Shown here: piece after piece, positions 19,738-29,710 of the stretch
Layout of the letters: every line of letters starts with the position of its first letter
Numbering within the stretch: position 1 is the first letter of the stretch
Assembly (NCBI RefSeq): GCF_026162365.1
Contig: NZ_JAOANW010000002.1
Location: forward strand, 310,001-374,000
Reading direction: 5' to 3'
Length of the DNA stretch: 64,000 nt
DNA from: Nitratireductor luteus
GTDB taxonomy: Bacteria > Pseudomonadota > Alphaproteobacteria > Rhizobiales > Rhizobiaceae
The notes under the pieces: model-generated
What the model saw: the letters and a program-made list of their open reading frames with translations, nothing else
Told to the model about the DNA's origin: nothing
The model's database searches: none
Translations under genes and position numbers: made by a program

Positions 19738-20766
19738 TTGGCGGAAATGAAATTCCTGGAGGTCATGCGAGGGAGAACGGTGTTCCCTCCTCCCATCTGG
19801 ATGATGCGCCAGGCTGGCCGGTATCTGCCGGAATATAGGGAAACCCGGAAACGCGCGGGAAGCTTTCTCGATCTCTGTTATGACCCCGATATGTCTGTAG
19901 AGGTGACACTGCAGCCGATCCGCCGTTTCGGCTTCGACGCATCGATACTTTTTTCCGATATTCTGGTGGTGCCCCACGCGCTTGGCCGCGACCTGCGTTT
20001 CGTGGAGGGCCGCGGACCGATGATGACGCCCATCAAGGCGCAGGACGTCGATGCGCTGGATGGGTTGTTGTTTCACGTGAATCTCGAGCCGGTCTATGAG
20101 ACCGTACGGCGGTTGCGGCGTGAATTGCCGCCGGAAACGGCGCTGATCGGCTTTTGCGGTGCGCCCTGGACCGTGGCGACCTATATGATCGCCGGTCATG
20201 GAACGCCGGATCAGGCGCCTGGACGACTGTTCGGATTTTCCCACCCGGAGGCCATGGAGGCCCTGCTCGCGAAGCTTGCCGCACAATCGGCGGAATATCT
20301 CATCCGGCAGATAGACGCCGGCGCCGACGCTGTGCAGATTTTCGATTCCTGGGCAGGGGTCCTGGACGAGGCGAGTTATGAGGCCTGGTGCGTGAAGCCG
20401 GTTGCCGAGATGGTCAGGCGCGTGCGGGAGAAGCATCCGGAGGTGCCGATCGTCGGGTTCCCGAAAGGGGCAGGCATGCTTTACGACAGCTATCGCGCGA
20501 AAACAGGCATAACGGCGCTCGGCCTCGACTGGTCGGTGCCTTTGCCCCAGGCGCGTCGTTTGCAGGCGCTCGGTCCGGTGCAAGGCAATCTCGACCCGAT
20601 GCGGCTCAGGGCCGGCGGCAAAGCGTTGGAGGAGGGGGTCGATCGAATCCTGGAGGCTCTGGGAGATGGCCCTCTCGTGTTCAACCTCGGTCATGGCATC
20701 ACGCCGGAAACGCCGATCGCCCATGTGGAGGCGATGGTGCAGAGTGTGCGCGGGGCAAGCCGATGA
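19738..20766 (+). CDS. hemE: Uroporphyrinogen decarboxylase
   Basis: Decarboxylates uroporphyrinogen III to coproporphyrinogen III in heme synthesis. The 342-residue product has the N-terminal signature [16 protein letters not shown], the second signature [14 protein letters not shown] and the C-terminal [11 protein letters not shown]. The start is TTG at 19738: GGAGG at 19726-19730 is seven bases upstream, whereas the ATG three codons later would be too far. A parS-like 16-mer is inside the gene at 20069-20084. The stop overlaps the hemJ start. Confidence 0.97.
   Translation: MAEMKFLEVMRGRTVFPPPIWMMRQAGRYLPEYRETRKRAGSFLDLCYDPDMSVEVTLQPIRRFGFDASILFSDILVVPHALGRDLRFVEGRGPMMTPIKAQDVDALDGLLFHVNLEPVYETVRRLRRELPPETALIGFCGAPWTVATYMIAGHGTPDQAPGRLFGFSHPEAMEALLAKLAAQSAEYLIRQIDAGADAVQIFDSWAGVLDEASYEAWCVKPVAEMVRRVREKHPEVPIVGFPKGAGMLYDSYRAKTGITALGLDWSVPLPQARRLQALGPVQGNLDPMRLRAGGKALEEGVDRILEALGDGPLVFNLGHGITPETPIAHVEAMVQSVRGASR
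20069..20084. other. parS-like site inside hemE
   Basis: TGTTTCACGTGAATCT matches TGTTTCACGTGAAACA at 14 of 16 positions and shares its first 15 bases with the hisH site. It lies 350 bases from the putative oriC and 6 kb from the mnmE-mnmG cluster of sites. Confidence 0.55.
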
Positions 20767-21296
20767 CCGCGAGCGGTGAGGTCAGCGGCAGGAAAGCCGG
20801 CATGAGAGCCATCGTCGCGCTCGTCATCCTTGTCGTTCTGGTACTCCTTCTGTTTTTGGCGGCGCCGGACGGACTCTATAATTGGATCAAGGCGTTCCAC
20901 GTTATATCCGTGATCTCCTGGATGGCTGGGATGCTCTATCTGCCACGGCTTTTCGTCTACCATTCCGAAACCGCCGCCGGCACGTCGCAGAGTGAAACCT
21001 TCAAGGTGATGGAATACCGGCTTCTGCGCTTCATCATCAATCCCGCGATGATGGCCACGTGGGTATTCGGACTCTGGCTCGCATGGAAGGGATTCGGCTT
21101 TTCCGGCGGATGGCTTCACGCCAAAATCGCGGCAGTGGTGCTGCTTTCTGGCGTGCACGGCTATCTGGCCAAGGGCGTGCGGATGTTTGCCGCTGACCGC
21201 AACGAAAAGCCGGCGCGGCACTGGCGCATCGTCAATGAGATACCTACATTGCTGATGATCGCTATCGTTATTCTCGTCATCGTGAAGCCGTTCTGA
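20763..21296 (+). CDS. hemJ: Protoporphyrinogen oxidase HemJ
   Basis: Membrane-bound, heme-containing protoporphyrinogen IX oxidase (UPF0093/HemJ), the penultimate step of heme synthesis. The 177-residue product has four or five membrane segments and the family stretch [29 protein letters not shown], with the conserved histidines, plus [12 protein letters not shown] and [17 protein letters not shown]. The ATG at 20763 overlaps the hemE TGA (ATGA); a second ATG at codon 14 is a possible alternative start. The hemE-hemJ-rho order is typical. Confidence 0.92.
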   Translation: MTASGEVSGRKAGMRAIVALVILVVLVLLLFLAAPDGLYNWIKAFHVISVISWMAGMLYLPRLFVYHSETAAGTSQSETFKVMEYRLLRFIINPAMMATWVFGLWLAWKGFGFSGGWLHAKIAAVVLLSGVHGYLAKGVRMFAADRNEKPARHWRIVNEIPTLLMIAIVILVIVKPF

Positions 21297-21468
21297 CGGT
21301 TTTCGGCGAAGGATTTAAAACGCGCCTTGCTCTTTCCGGGGCAGGACGATAAAAGAGCGTTCCTTCCTTTGCACGTCCGGCGTTGTTTCCTTCCGGATTT
21401 CGGGACGCTTCAAGCGCTCCGGGGCGTGCCGCATCCCAAATTCCCATGATCGATCCAGAGTCCGCACC

Positions 21469-22734
21469 ATGCAGGAAATGAAACTTCAAGAGCTCAAGAG
21501 CAAATCGCCGACCGATCTCATCGCGTTCGCCGAATCTCTCGAGGTGGAGAATGCGAGCATCATGCGCAAGCAGGAGCTCATGTTCGCTATCTTGAAAAAG
21601 CTCGCGATCCAGGAGTTCGAGATCATCGGCGAGGGGGTCGTTGAGGTTCTGCAAGACGGTTTCGGTTTTTTGCGTTCGGCATCGGCAAATTATCTTCCGG
21701 GCCCGGATGACATCTACATTTCTCCCTCCCAGATTCGCCGTTTTTCGCTGAAAACGGGCGATACGGTCGAAGGGCCGATCCGCAGCCCGAAGGAAGGCGA
21801 ACGCTATTTCGCGCTCCTGAAGGTCAACACGATCAATTTCGAGGATCCGGAGAAGATCCGTCACAAGATCCACTTCGACAACCTCACGCCGCTCTATCCG
21901 GACGAGCGTCTGCGGATGGAGATCGAGAACCCGACCACCAAGGACAATACCCCACGCGTAATCGACCTGGTCGCACCGCTGGGCAAGGGCCAGCGCGGCC
22001 TCATCGTGGCGCCGCCCCGCACAGGCAAGACCGTGATCCTGCAGAATATCGCGCATTCGGTCACATCGAACCATCCCGAATGCTATCTCATCGTTCTGCT
22101 GATCGACGAGCGGCCGGAGGAAGTGACGGACATGCAGCGTTCGGTGAAGGGAGAGGTCGTGTCGTCGACCTTCGACGAGCCGGCCACGCGTCATGTTCAG
22201 GTGGCTGAGATGGTGATCGAGAAGGCCAAACGGCTGGTGGAGCACGGGCGCGACGTCGTGATCCTGCTCGATTCGATCACCCGGCTCGGTCGCGCCTACA
22301 ACACCGTGGTTCCGTCTTCCGGCAAGGTGCTGACGGGCGGCGTGGATGCCAATGCACTCCAGCGGCCCAAGCGCTTCTTCGGCGCAGCACGCAATATCGA
22401 AGAGGGCGGATCGTTGACGATCATCGCCACGGCGCTGATCGATACGGGCAGCCGCATGGACGAAGTCATCTTCGAAGAATTCAAGGGCACTGGCAACTCG
22501 GAAATCGTCCTCGACCGGAAGGTTGCTGACAAGCGGATATTCCCCGCGATCGACATCCTCAAGTCGGGCACGCGCAAGGAAGACCTGCTCATCGCACGCC
22601 AGGACCTGCAGAAGATATTCGTCCTGCGTCGCATCCTTGCTCCGATGGGCACGACCGATGCAGTCGAGTTCCTCATCGACAAGCTCAAGCAGACCAAGAG
22701 CAATGCCGAATTCTTCGATTCGATGAATACCTGA
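21469..22734 (+). CDS. rho: Transcription termination factor Rho
   Basis: Hexameric RNA helicase that terminates untranslated transcripts. The 421-residue product has the N-terminal Rho domain ([21 protein letters not shown]), the cold-shock-like RNA-binding domain with [26 protein letters not shown], Walker A PPRTGKT near residue 184, and the R-loop/Q-loop region of the ATPase. A 172-base leader separates it from hemJ; it contains pyrimidine-rich stretches that could serve Rho autoregulation, but I see no decisive signal. Confidence 0.97.
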   Translation: MQEMKLQELKSKSPTDLIAFAESLEVENASIMRKQELMFAILKKLAIQEFEIIGEGVVEVLQDGFGFLRSASANYLPGPDDIYISPSQIRRFSLKTGDTVEGPIRSPKEGERYFALLKVNTINFEDPEKIRHKIHFDNLTPLYPDERLRMEIENPTTKDNTPRVIDLVAPLGKGQRGLIVAPPRTGKTVILQNIAHSVTSNHPECYLIVLLIDERPEEVTDMQRSVKGEVVSSTFDEPATRHVQVAEMVIEKAKRLVEHGRDVVILLDSITRLGRAYNTVVPSSGKVLTGGVDANALQRPKRFFGAARNIEEGGSLTIIATALIDTGSRMDEVIFEEFKGTGNSEIVLDRKVADKRIFPAIDILKSGTRKEDLLIARQDLQKIFVLRRILAPMGTTDAVEFLIDKLKQTKSNAEFFDSMNT

Positions 22735-22761
22735 TCCATCTTTTAATACGCCGGCTAATCA

Positions 22762-24786
22762 TCAAGCGATATGCTTTGGCAACAGCGCTTCCAGTTCTTT
22801 AGGGCTGCGGACCGAGGGAAGGCAGCGGGTCCCGATGCACAACCAGGCCCCCGGCCGTGTCCGGTCTATCGCAATATCGCTGGCTGTTTCAGACGGGTGC
22901 GGCTGATCCGAGAGCAAAATGTCGACGCGGCGGGGATCGGGGTGGGCGGCGGCAAGCCGTGAGAAGGTACCTTCCTCATCGTCGACGACGAGCAGTTTCA
23001 TCGGTTCGCGCGCGAGGCTGGCAGCATAGACGATGCCCGCCTGCCCATAGGCCTGTTGGCTGATGCGTGACAATGCATGACGAGCGGCAACGGCAACGGC
23101 ATCATAGATGGACTGATTGCCTGTCGCCATCGAGAGCTGGGCGAGAGCCTCTATGATCTGGGCCGTGGCAGAGGGTGTTGCCTCGTCGATATCGCCCCGG
23201 ACCCGGATCGGCACGTCGGACGCATCGGAAGCGGTGAGAAAGTGACCGCGTCCGCCAGGCGCAGCATGCCATTTCTGAAGCGCCTCATACCACTCCACAC
23301 CATGCGCGATCATATCGGGGTCGCCGGTCGCCTGATAAACTGCGACGGCGGCGTGGATCATTGCTGCATAGTCGCTGGAAAGGGCCGGAAACTGGCTCTT
23401 CTCGGCACCGATACTGTGTGGCAGGCGACCTTCGACAGTCGATTCGGATATGAAATGAAATGCCGCTGTGGCTGCTCCCACCCAGTCGGCACGCTGTAAC
23501 TGCCGGCCGGCGTGAGCGATTGCCGCAATAGCCATGCCATTCCAGTCCACCAAAACCTTGTCGTCACGGCTCGGCGCCAACCGGCGCTGGCGGGCGGCAA
23601 GGAGTTTTGCCCGTTGTTCGGCCAGCCATGGCTCGTCCTCCAGATCGATGGAACTGTAGTAGCTGCGATGCAGAATGGGTTCTCCCTCCCATCCTTCCGG
23701 CCTTGCGAGCTCGTAGACTTCCAGAAACCTTTCGGTGTCCGGTCCAAGCACCTCCCTTATCTGTTGTTCGGTCCAGAGATAGTACTTTCCTTCTTCGCCT
23801 TCCGAGTCGGCATCGAGGCTAGAGGCGAAAGCGCCAGCCTCGGTGCGCATATCGCGCAGGAGCCAGTTGATTGTCTCCTCGATGCGGGTCCGGAAAAGCG
23901 GATCGCCCGTTGCGGCAAAGGCCTGTGAGGTCAGGCTGATCAGCTGTGCATTGTCGTAAAGCATCTTCTCGAAATGGGGCACGAGCCATCGTGCGTCGGT
24001 GGCATAGCGCGCAAGCCCGCCGCCGATATGGTCATAGATCCCGCCGGAAAGCATTTTCCGAAGGCTGAAGATCACCGCATCCCTATGGCCCTCGTTCGCC
24101 CTCTCCAGCCAGTTCAGCCAAAGAATGTTCATAAAGGGCGTGTTCGGGAATTTCGGCGCCCCGCGCAGACCACCCTGCTCACCGTCGATCATGGAATGAA
24201 TGCGCAGGGCAAGCTGCTCCAGCGGAGGCGCGGCCCCTGGGGTGTCGTCGCCTTCGGGCGCAAGCCGTGCCTCCACATGGGCATTCAGCGCTTCCGCACT
24301 GCGCGTCAGATCGTCGTTCCTCTCCGTCCAGGCCTGATGCACGGCTACGAGAAGATCCCGGAAACCGGGCCTGCCGAAGCGCTGGATCGGAGGAAAATAG
24401 GTTCCGCCCCAGAACGGTTTTGCTTCCGGTGTCAGGAACATTGTCAGCGGCCAACCGCCCTGTTCGCCCGTTGCCGTCAGGGCGGCCATGTAGATCTGGT
24501 CGATGTCCGGTCGCTCTTCTCGGTCGACCTTGATATTCACAAAGAGTCGGTTCATGAGATCGGCGATGTCATGGTCTTCGAAACTCTCATGCGCCATGAC
24601 ATGGCACCAGTGGCATGCGGCGTACCCTATGGAGAGAAGAATGGGCCTATCCAACTCCCGTGCTTCCGACAGCGCCGCTTCACTCCACGGCCGCCAATGA
24701 ACGGGGTTCGACTGATGCTGTTTGAGATAGGGGCTGGTTTCAGCCGAAAGCAAGTTCTTCGCGGGCAACGGCAATGTGGCCTCCAT
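22762..24786 (-). CDS. DUF255 thioredoxin-domain protein (YyaL/SSP411-like)
   Basis: A 674-residue protein with an N-terminal thioredoxin-like domain (DUF255) carrying CHWC (C58, C61) after SPYLKQHQSNPVHWRPW, followed by a long (alpha/alpha)6-barrel-like region (HYDKMLYDNAQL-type segment, here HFEKMLYDNAQLISL) as in spermatogenesis-associated protein 20. Its biochemical role is not established; no signal peptide. The frame allows starts at 24831, 24807 and 24786. The last gives the usual N-terminus and avoids overlap with mnmE, but none has a good ribosome site. It is divergent from mnmE with under 40 bases between starts. Confidence 0.85.
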   Translation of the reverse strand: MEATLPLPAKNLLSAETSPYLKQHQSNPVHWRPWSEAALSEARELDRPILLSIGYAACHWCHVMAHESFEDHDIADLMNRLFVNIKVDREERPDIDQIYMAALTATGEQGGWPLTMFLTPEAKPFWGGTYFPPIQRFGRPGFRDLLVAVHQAWTERNDDLTRSAEALNAHVEARLAPEGDDTPGAAPPLEQLALRIHSMIDGEQGGLRGAPKFPNTPFMNILWLNWLERANEGHRDAVIFSLRKMLSGGIYDHIGGGLARYATDARWLVPHFEKMLYDNAQLISLTSQAFAATGDPLFRTRIEETINWLLRDMRTEAGAFASSLDADSEGEEGKYYLWTEQQIREVLGPDTERFLEVYELARPEGWEGEPILHRSYYSSIDLEDEPWLAEQRAKLLAARQRRLAPSRDDKVLVDWNGMAIAAIAHAGRQLQRADWVGAATAAFHFISESTVEGRLPHSIGAEKSQFPALSSDYAAMIHAAVAVYQATGDPDMIAHGVEWYEALQKWHAAPGGRGHFLTASDASDVPIRVRGDIDEATPSATAQIIEALAQLSMATGNQSIYDAVAVAARHALSRISQQAYGQAGIVYAASLAREPMKLLVVDDEEGTFSRLAAAHPDPRRVDILLSDQPHPSETASDIAIDRTRPGAWLCIGTRCLPSVRSPKELEALLPKHIA

Positions 24787-24823
24787 GGCTTCAGTCGACT
24801 TGCCCATAGGTAGAGCGCCGGGA

Positions 24824-26152
24824 ATGATCAATCAAACTCCGTATGGCGAGACGATCTACGCATTGTCGAGTGGCGGCCTCCCGTCCGGCATTGCGGTGGT
24901 CCGTTTATCAGGTCCGCATACAAGGTCGGTAGTCGAACAGATTGCCGGATCGGTTCCACCACCGCGCCAGGCGAAATTGGTCCGGTTCCAGAACAGGGAA
25001 GGCGGGGTGATCGATACAGGTCTTTGCATCTTCTTTCCGGGCCCGGCGAGTTTCACGGGGGAGGATTGTGCTGAATTCCATTTGCATGGCGGACGTGCGG
25101 TCGTCAGGGCGATGCTGGAGCTGATCTCTTCCTTCCGGGGGACGCGCGCGGCGGAGGCCGGTGCCTTCACGCAGCGCTCCTTCCTGAACGGCAAGATGGA
25201 TCTGACAGCCGCCGAGGCGCTGGCGGATCTGATCGATGCGGAGACTGAGGCGCAACGACTTTTTGCGATCGCCAACAACAGCGACGCCCACCGGCAGCTT
25301 TACTCCGGCTGGCGCCGCATTCTTCTGGAGGCGCGGGCTCTTCTGGAGGCCGAGCTGGATTTCTCGGACGAAGGGGATGTTCCAGGCTCCGTTTCGGACA
25401 GGGTCTGGACCGATCTGGCCAAGCTTCTGAGCGCGATCCGGACCCATGCATCCGGCTACCACCGCGCGGAGATCGTGCGCGAAGGGCTGAGCATCGTCAT
25501 TCTCGGCGCCCCCAATTCCGGCAAGTCGAGCTTGCTCAACGCGTTGGCCAAACGCGATGTGGCCATCGTTACGGACGAAGCCGGAACCACCAGGGATCTG
25601 CTGGAGATAAGCCTCGACATAGCAGGCATGAAAGTGAATCTTGTGGATACGGCCGGCATTCGAGAGAGGGCCGCGAAAGTCGAGGCCATTGGCATCGAAC
25701 GGGCGCTGAAGAGAGCCGGCGAGGCGGATCTCATACTCTATCTTCAGGATGCGACGAACCCGAAATCGGTACCCCTGCCCGACATGGCTCCCATCTTACG
25801 GGTGGGAACGAAAGCCGACCTGCTGGCAAACCCGCATCATGAGAAATGGGACCGTCTCGTATCGACCGTCAACGGCTCCGGTTTGGTTGAGCTACTCGAG
25901 GAGATCGAGAAACTCTGCCGGCCTCTGCAGGAGTCAACGGGAGAGATACTGCCGTTCCGAAGCCGGCACATCGAAGAGCTGCGGACGGCCGCTGAATGCC
26001 TGGAAGCTGCCGTCGAAAGTATCTCTATGGACCTTGAACTGAGGGCCGAAGACCTCCGGCGGGCCGCGGATGCTTTGGGCCGGATCTGCGGCGACATCGG
26101 TACCGAAGAAGTGTTGGGCGAAATATTCTCGAGCTTCTGCATCGGAAAATGA
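24824..26152 (+). CDS. mnmE: tRNA modification GTPase MnmE
   Basis: With MnmG forms the cmnm5/nm5 group at wobble uridine 34 of certain tRNAs. The 442-residue product has the N-terminal tetrahydrofolate-binding domain (TIYALSSGGLPSGIAVVRLSG), the G domain with P-loop GAPNSGKSS near residues 228-236 and VDTAGIRE, and the C-terminal FCIGK with the essential cysteine. The ATG at 24824 begins the canonical MINQTPYGETIYALSSG; an upstream in-frame start would overlap the DUF255 gene. Its stop codon lies within a parS-like site. Confidence 0.96.
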   Translation: MINQTPYGETIYALSSGGLPSGIAVVRLSGPHTRSVVEQIAGSVPPPRQAKLVRFQNREGGVIDTGLCIFFPGPASFTGEDCAEFHLHGGRAVVRAMLELISSFRGTRAAEAGAFTQRSFLNGKMDLTAAEALADLIDAETEAQRLFAIANNSDAHRQLYSGWRRILLEARALLEAELDFSDEGDVPGSVSDRVWTDLAKLLSAIRTHASGYHRAEIVREGLSIVILGAPNSGKSSLLNALAKRDVAIVTDEAGTTRDLLEISLDIAGMKVNLVDTAGIRERAAKVEAIGIERALKRAGEADLILYLQDATNPKSVPLPDMAPILRVGTKADLLANPHHEKWDRLVSTVNGSGLVELLEEIEKLCRPLQESTGEILPFRSRHIEELRTAAECLEAAVESISMDLELRAEDLRRAADALGRICGDIGTEEVLGEIFSSFCIGK

Positions 26153-26165
26153 CTCACGTGAAACA
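26150..26165. other. parS-like site 1 (overlaps mnmE stop)
   Basis: TGACTCACGTGAAACA matches the parS consensus TGTTTCACGTGAAACA at 14 of 16 positions. The first three bases are the mnmE stop codon. First of four sites in 132 bases. Confidence 0.8.
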
Positions 26166-26187
26166 TCCTGGGATTCCGTGTGAGCGG

Positions 26188-26203
26188 CGATTCACGTGAA
26201 ACA
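26188..26203. other. parS-like site 2
   Basis: CGATTCACGTGAAACA matches the parS consensus at 14 of 16 positions, including an intact right half. It lies between mnmE and mnmG, 38 bases (start to start) after site 1. Confidence 0.8.
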
Positions 26204-26227
26204 TTCAGCAGGTCAGCGGAGTCGGGA

Positions 26228-26243
26228 TGACTCACGTGAAACA
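26228..26243. other. parS-like site 3
   Basis: TGACTCACGTGAAACA is identical to site 1 and starts 40 bases after site 2. Sites 1-3 have nearly even spacing of 38-40 bases. Confidence 0.8.
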
Positions 26244-26265
26244 TTCGTACACTTGCTGACCGACA

Positions 26266-26281
26266 AGTTTCACGTGAAACT
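26266..26281. other. parS-like site 4 (perfect palindrome)
   Basis: AGTTTCACGTGAAACT is a perfect 16-base palindrome matching the consensus in all 14 inner positions. It starts 38 bases after site 3 and ends 66 bases before the mnmG start chosen here. Confidence 0.88.
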
Positions 26282-26347
26282 TTTCGAAGTTGCTTGACGC
26301 GGAGCCTCGAAATCCGCATCCAGGCACAGTTATCGCAGGGAATGAAG

Positions 26348-28213
26348 ATGAAGTACGATGTCGTCGTAATAGGCGGAGGGCATGCCGGGTGTGAAGCCGC
26401 GGCCGCTTCGGCGCGCGCGGGAGCGAATACGGCCCTTGTGACCCTGAACAGGGAGACCATCGGCGTTATGTCCTGCAACCCCGCGATCGGTGGGATCGGC
26501 AAGGGGCAGCTCGTGCGGGAGGTCGATGCACTGGATGGCCTGATGGGCCGAGCCGCCGATGCCGCAGGCATTCAGTTCCGGATGCTCAACCGACGCAAGG
26601 GGCCGGCTGTGCGTGGTCCTCGAACCCAGGCAGATCGCGCGCTTTACAAGGCAGCGATCCAAGAGGCCATTGGCGCTCAGGAGTTCCTGGATGTGATCGA
26701 GGCCGAGGCCTGGGAGATCGGCATCGAGGATTGCAAGGTCAAGCAAGTCATCATTTCCGGAGAGCGGCGCATAGACTGTGGTGCAGTGGTGTTGACGACG
26801 GGAACATTCCTGCGGGGGCTTATCCATATCGGTGAGAAAACGATTGTCGCCGGCCGGGTGGGCGAACCCGCCGCCAAGCGCCTGTCGGCTTCGCTCGAGC
26901 AGGCCGGGTTCCGGTTGGGGCGGCTGAAGACCGGCACACCACCTAGGCTGGATGGGCGAACGATCGACTGGGCGTCACTGTGCATGCAGTCGGCGGACGC
27001 GGAACCCATACCATTTTCGCTCATGACCGATCGTATCACAACCCGCCAAATCGACTGCGGGATAACACGGACCACATCTCATACCCACGACATCATTCGC
27101 GCAAATCTGCACCGCTCTGCTATGTACTCGGGCGCGATCGAAGGGGTGGGGCCGCGCTACTGCCCGTCGATCGAGGATAAGATTGTAAAATTCGGCGATC
27201 GCGAGGGCCACCAGATATTCCTGGAGCCGGAGGGCCTTGAGGACGACACCGTCTATCCGAACGGCATCTCCACGTCACTCCCGGAGGACGTACAGCGTGC
27301 GCTGCTGGCAAGCATACCGGGACTCGAAAAGGCGATCATCCTTCAGCCAGGCTACGCGATCGAATACGATCATGTGGATCCGAGAGAGCTTACAAGTTCG
27401 CTGGAAGCGCGGCGAATTGGCGGACTCTTCCTGGCGGGCCAGATCAACGGGACCACAGGCTATGAGGAAGCGGCGGCCCAAGGCCTGGTCGCGGGGCTGA
27501 ACGCCGCGCGCAGGGCGGGCGGACAGGATGTCGTCCACCTTAGCCGCGCGGACGCCTATATCGGCGTTATGATTGACGACCTAGTGACCCGGGGCGTCAG
27601 TGAGCCCTATCGCATGTTCACCTCTCGGGCCGAGTTCAGGCTTTCCCTGCGTGCAGACAACGCGGATCTAAGGCTGACCCCGATGGCGGAAGCCTGGGGC
27701 ATAGCGGGAGGGGAGCGTGTTGCGCGTTACCGCGGCCTGCAACGCCGGTTCGACCGGGCGCGAGAACTGTCGCGATCGCTAACGATCACGCCCAGCGAAG
27801 CGGCGGCGAAGGATATTCAGCTCAATCGGGACGGCCTCCGGCGGACGGCCTATGATCTTCTGTCCTATCCCGACATGGATATACCGCGTTTGACCGCGAT
27901 CTGGCCTGAGTTGTCACAAATTGATTCGGATGCGGCACGACTTCTGGCGACTGAGGCACGCTACGCGGTCTATCTCGACCGCCAGACGGCCGACGCAGAG
28001 CAGTTGCGCCGGGAGGATACAGCGCTTATTCCGGCTGACCTCGATTTCGATGCCATTGTCGGCCTCTCGAATGAGCTGAAAGGAAAGCTGCGGCTACGAA
28101 GACCGGCAACCCTGGCCGAAGCGCGACACATTGACGGAATGACGCCGGCAGCGCTCGCGCTTGTCCTCATGGCATCCCGGCAATATGCACGCGAGGCGCG
28201 GGGCGCTGCGTGA
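26348..28213 (+). CDS. mnmG: tRNA uridine-5-carboxymethylaminomethyl modification enzyme MnmG
   Basis: FAD-dependent partner of MnmE (also called GidA). The 621-residue product begins [18 protein letters not shown], with the dinucleotide motif GGGHAG at residues 9-14, and has [21 protein letters not shown] and the GidA signatures [13 protein letters not shown] and [20 protein letters not shown]. Of three in-frame starts, ATG at 26348 is best: AGGG lies seven bases upstream, while ATG at 26342 is almost touching it. The end overlaps rsmG (GTGA). Confidence 0.96.
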   Translation: MKYDVVVIGGGHAGCEAAAASARAGANTALVTLNRETIGVMSCNPAIGGIGKGQLVREVDALDGLMGRAADAAGIQFRMLNRRKGPAVRGPRTQADRALYKAAIQEAIGAQEFLDVIEAEAWEIGIEDCKVKQVIISGERRIDCGAVVLTTGTFLRGLIHIGEKTIVAGRVGEPAAKRLSASLEQAGFRLGRLKTGTPPRLDGRTIDWASLCMQSADAEPIPFSLMTDRITTRQIDCGITRTTSHTHDIIRANLHRSAMYSGAIEGVGPRYCPSIEDKIVKFGDREGHQIFLEPEGLEDDTVYPNGISTSLPEDVQRALLASIPGLEKAIILQPGYAIEYDHVDPRELTSSLEARRIGGLFLAGQINGTTGYEEAAAQGLVAGLNAARRAGGQDVVHLSRADAYIGVMIDDLVTRGVSEPYRMFTSRAEFRLSLRADNADLRLTPMAEAWGIAGGERVARYRGLQRRFDRARELSRSLTITPSEAAAKDIQLNRDGLRRTAYDLLSYPDMDIPRLTAIWPELSQIDSDAARLLATEARYAVYLDRQTADAEQLRREDTALIPADLDFDAIVGLSNELKGKLRLRRPATLAEARHIDGMTPAALALVLMASRQYAREARGAA

Positions 28214-28842
28214 CCAGTCAACGCTTTGAAAGTCTGTGTGCGGCGGCTGGACCGGTTTCACGTGAAACATTCGCAAAAATGGAGAGTTTTGAGACTGCGT
28301 TCAAGCGCTGGGCAGCGCATATCAATCTGGCGGCTCCCTCGACACTCCCGTCGTTGTGGGAACGCCATATTCTTGATAGCGCACAAGTGTGGAGATTGGC
28401 GCCCGACGCGCTTCACTGGCTGGATCTGGGGTCCGGGGGCGGGTTTCCCGGCGCAGTAATTGCCATACTCGCATGCGAGCGCTCCTCTGCGCACATCGAT
28501 CTGGTGGAGAGCAATCGCAAAAAGGCGTCGTTCCTGCAGACGACCCTTTCCGGCCTCCGATGCCCGGCGAAAGTGCATGCGAAGCGTATAGAGGCGTGCC
28601 ACGGCGTGCTGGACGTTCCGGAAATCGTCACCGCGCGCGCGCTGGCGCCGCTGGGAATGCTGCTGGAGCTGGCGGAACCCTGGCTATCGGGCGGAGCAAC
28701 GGCTCTTTTTCATAAAGGCCGGGATTATCATCAGGAAATCGCAGAAAGCGGTGCCGCTTGGAAATACGATCTGGTAGAACATGGCGACTTGATTGCAGGT
28801 GAAGGCGTGATTCTGGAGATCAGCAACCTCCAGCGCCGTTGA
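28210..28842 (+). CDS. rsmG: 16S rRNA (guanine-527-N7)-methyltransferase RsmG
   Basis: SAM-dependent methyltransferase (GidB) acting on G527 of 16S rRNA. The 210-residue product has the SAM motif [17 protein letters not shown], the acidic loop [14 protein letters not shown] and the ARALAPL segment. Start is GTG at 28210, overlapping the mnmG stop. The codons near residues 15-20 contain a near-perfect parS site (28254-28269). Downstream, parA starts 15 bases after the stop. Confidence 0.95.
   Translation: MTSQRFESLCAAAGPVSRETFAKMESFETAFKRWAAHINLAAPSTLPSLWERHILDSAQVWRLAPDALHWLDLGSGGGFPGAVIAILACERSSAHIDLVESNRKKASFLQTTLSGLRCPAKVHAKRIEACHGVLDVPEIVTARALAPLGMLLELAEPWLSGGATALFHKGRDYHQEIAESGAAWKYDLVEHGDLIAGEGVILEISNLQRR
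28254..28269. other. parS site inside rsmG
   Basis: GGTTTCACGTGAAACA matches the parS consensus at 15 of 16 positions, the best match in the window. It lies in the 5' part of rsmG, about 600 bases before parA. Confidence 0.85.
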
Positions 28843-28857
28843 AAATCGAGGGCTGCA

Positions 28858-29685
28858 ATGCTTCTGGAACGGATAGACGGGCGGCAAGGGGCCATGAGCA
28901 AGCGCACACGCATCATCACGGTTGCCAACCAGAAGGGTGGCGTAGGGAAAACGACCACAGCCATCAACCTCGCCACAGCTTTGGCTGCTATCGGTGAGCA
29001 GGTGCTTATTGTTGATCTGGATCCCCAGGGAAATGCCAGCACGGGGCTCGGCATCGACCGGCAGGCGCGGCTCGTGTCATCCTATGATGTCCTGACAGGA
29101 CGCTCCACCGTTTCCGATGCGGCAATGGAAACGGCGGTTCCGGGGCTTTCGATTATCCCCTCCACCCTCGACCTTCTGGGCATCGAGATGGAGATTTCTG
29201 AAGCAACAGACCGCGTTCTGAAACTCCGACGGGCACTGCGGGAGGCGGAGAACGCCCCTTATTCCTATGTGCTTGTCGATTGCCCTCCATCGCTTAACCT
29301 GCTCACGCTCAACGCCATGGCCGCCGCTGATTCGGTACTTGTGCCGCTGCAATGCGAATTCTTCGCACTGGAAGGTCTCAGTCAGCTTCTTGAGACTGTG
29401 GAGCAGATCAGAGGCTCCATTAACCCGAACTTAACCATACAGGGCATCGTGCTGACCATGTTCGACCGGCGCAACAACCTTGCCAATCAGGTGGTCGAGG
29501 ATGTGCGGGCGTATATGGGCGATGCTGTCTACGAAACCGTGATCCCGCGTAACGTCCGGGTCTCGGAAGCGCCATCTTATGGGAAGCCGGCGATTCTATA
29601 CGATCTGAAATGTTCCGGAAGCCAAGCCTATTTGCAGCTTGCCTCCGAAGTCATCCGGCGTGAGCGCCGCTTGCGGGCGGCTTGA
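28858..29685 (+). CDS. parA: Chromosome-partitioning ATPase ParA
   Basis: Walker-type ATPase that drives segregation of the ParB-parS complex. The 275-residue product has the deviant Walker A motif KGGVGKTT at residues 26-33, the Walker B region VLIVDLDPQGNASTGLG and YVLVDCPPSLNLLTLNAM. The ATG at 28858 has GAGGG five bases before it; an internal ATG at 28894 would give a 263-residue protein closer to some homologues, but its ribosome site is too close, so the longer form is listed. It is followed 25 bases later by parB, and both are near the putative oriC. Confidence 0.95.
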   Translation: MLLERIDGRQGAMSKRTRIITVANQKGGVGKTTTAINLATALAAIGEQVLIVDLDPQGNASTGLGIDRQARLVSSYDVLTGRSTVSDAAMETAVPGLSIIPSTLDLLGIEMEISEATDRVLKLRRALREAENAPYSYVLVDCPPSLNLLTLNAMAAADSVLVPLQCEFFALEGLSQLLETVEQIRGSINPNLTIQGIVLTMFDRRNNLANQVVEDVRAYMGDAVYETVIPRNVRVSEAPSYGKPAILYDLKCSGSQAYLQLASEVIRRERRLRAA

Positions 29686-29710
29686 AAATCATTGAGAATG
29701 TGGATGTAAA

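Noticed and set aside
21297-21468. Riboswitch or structured leader before rho
   Set aside because: Pyrimidine-rich and possibly used for Rho autoregulation, but no convincing conserved structure or terminator is visible.
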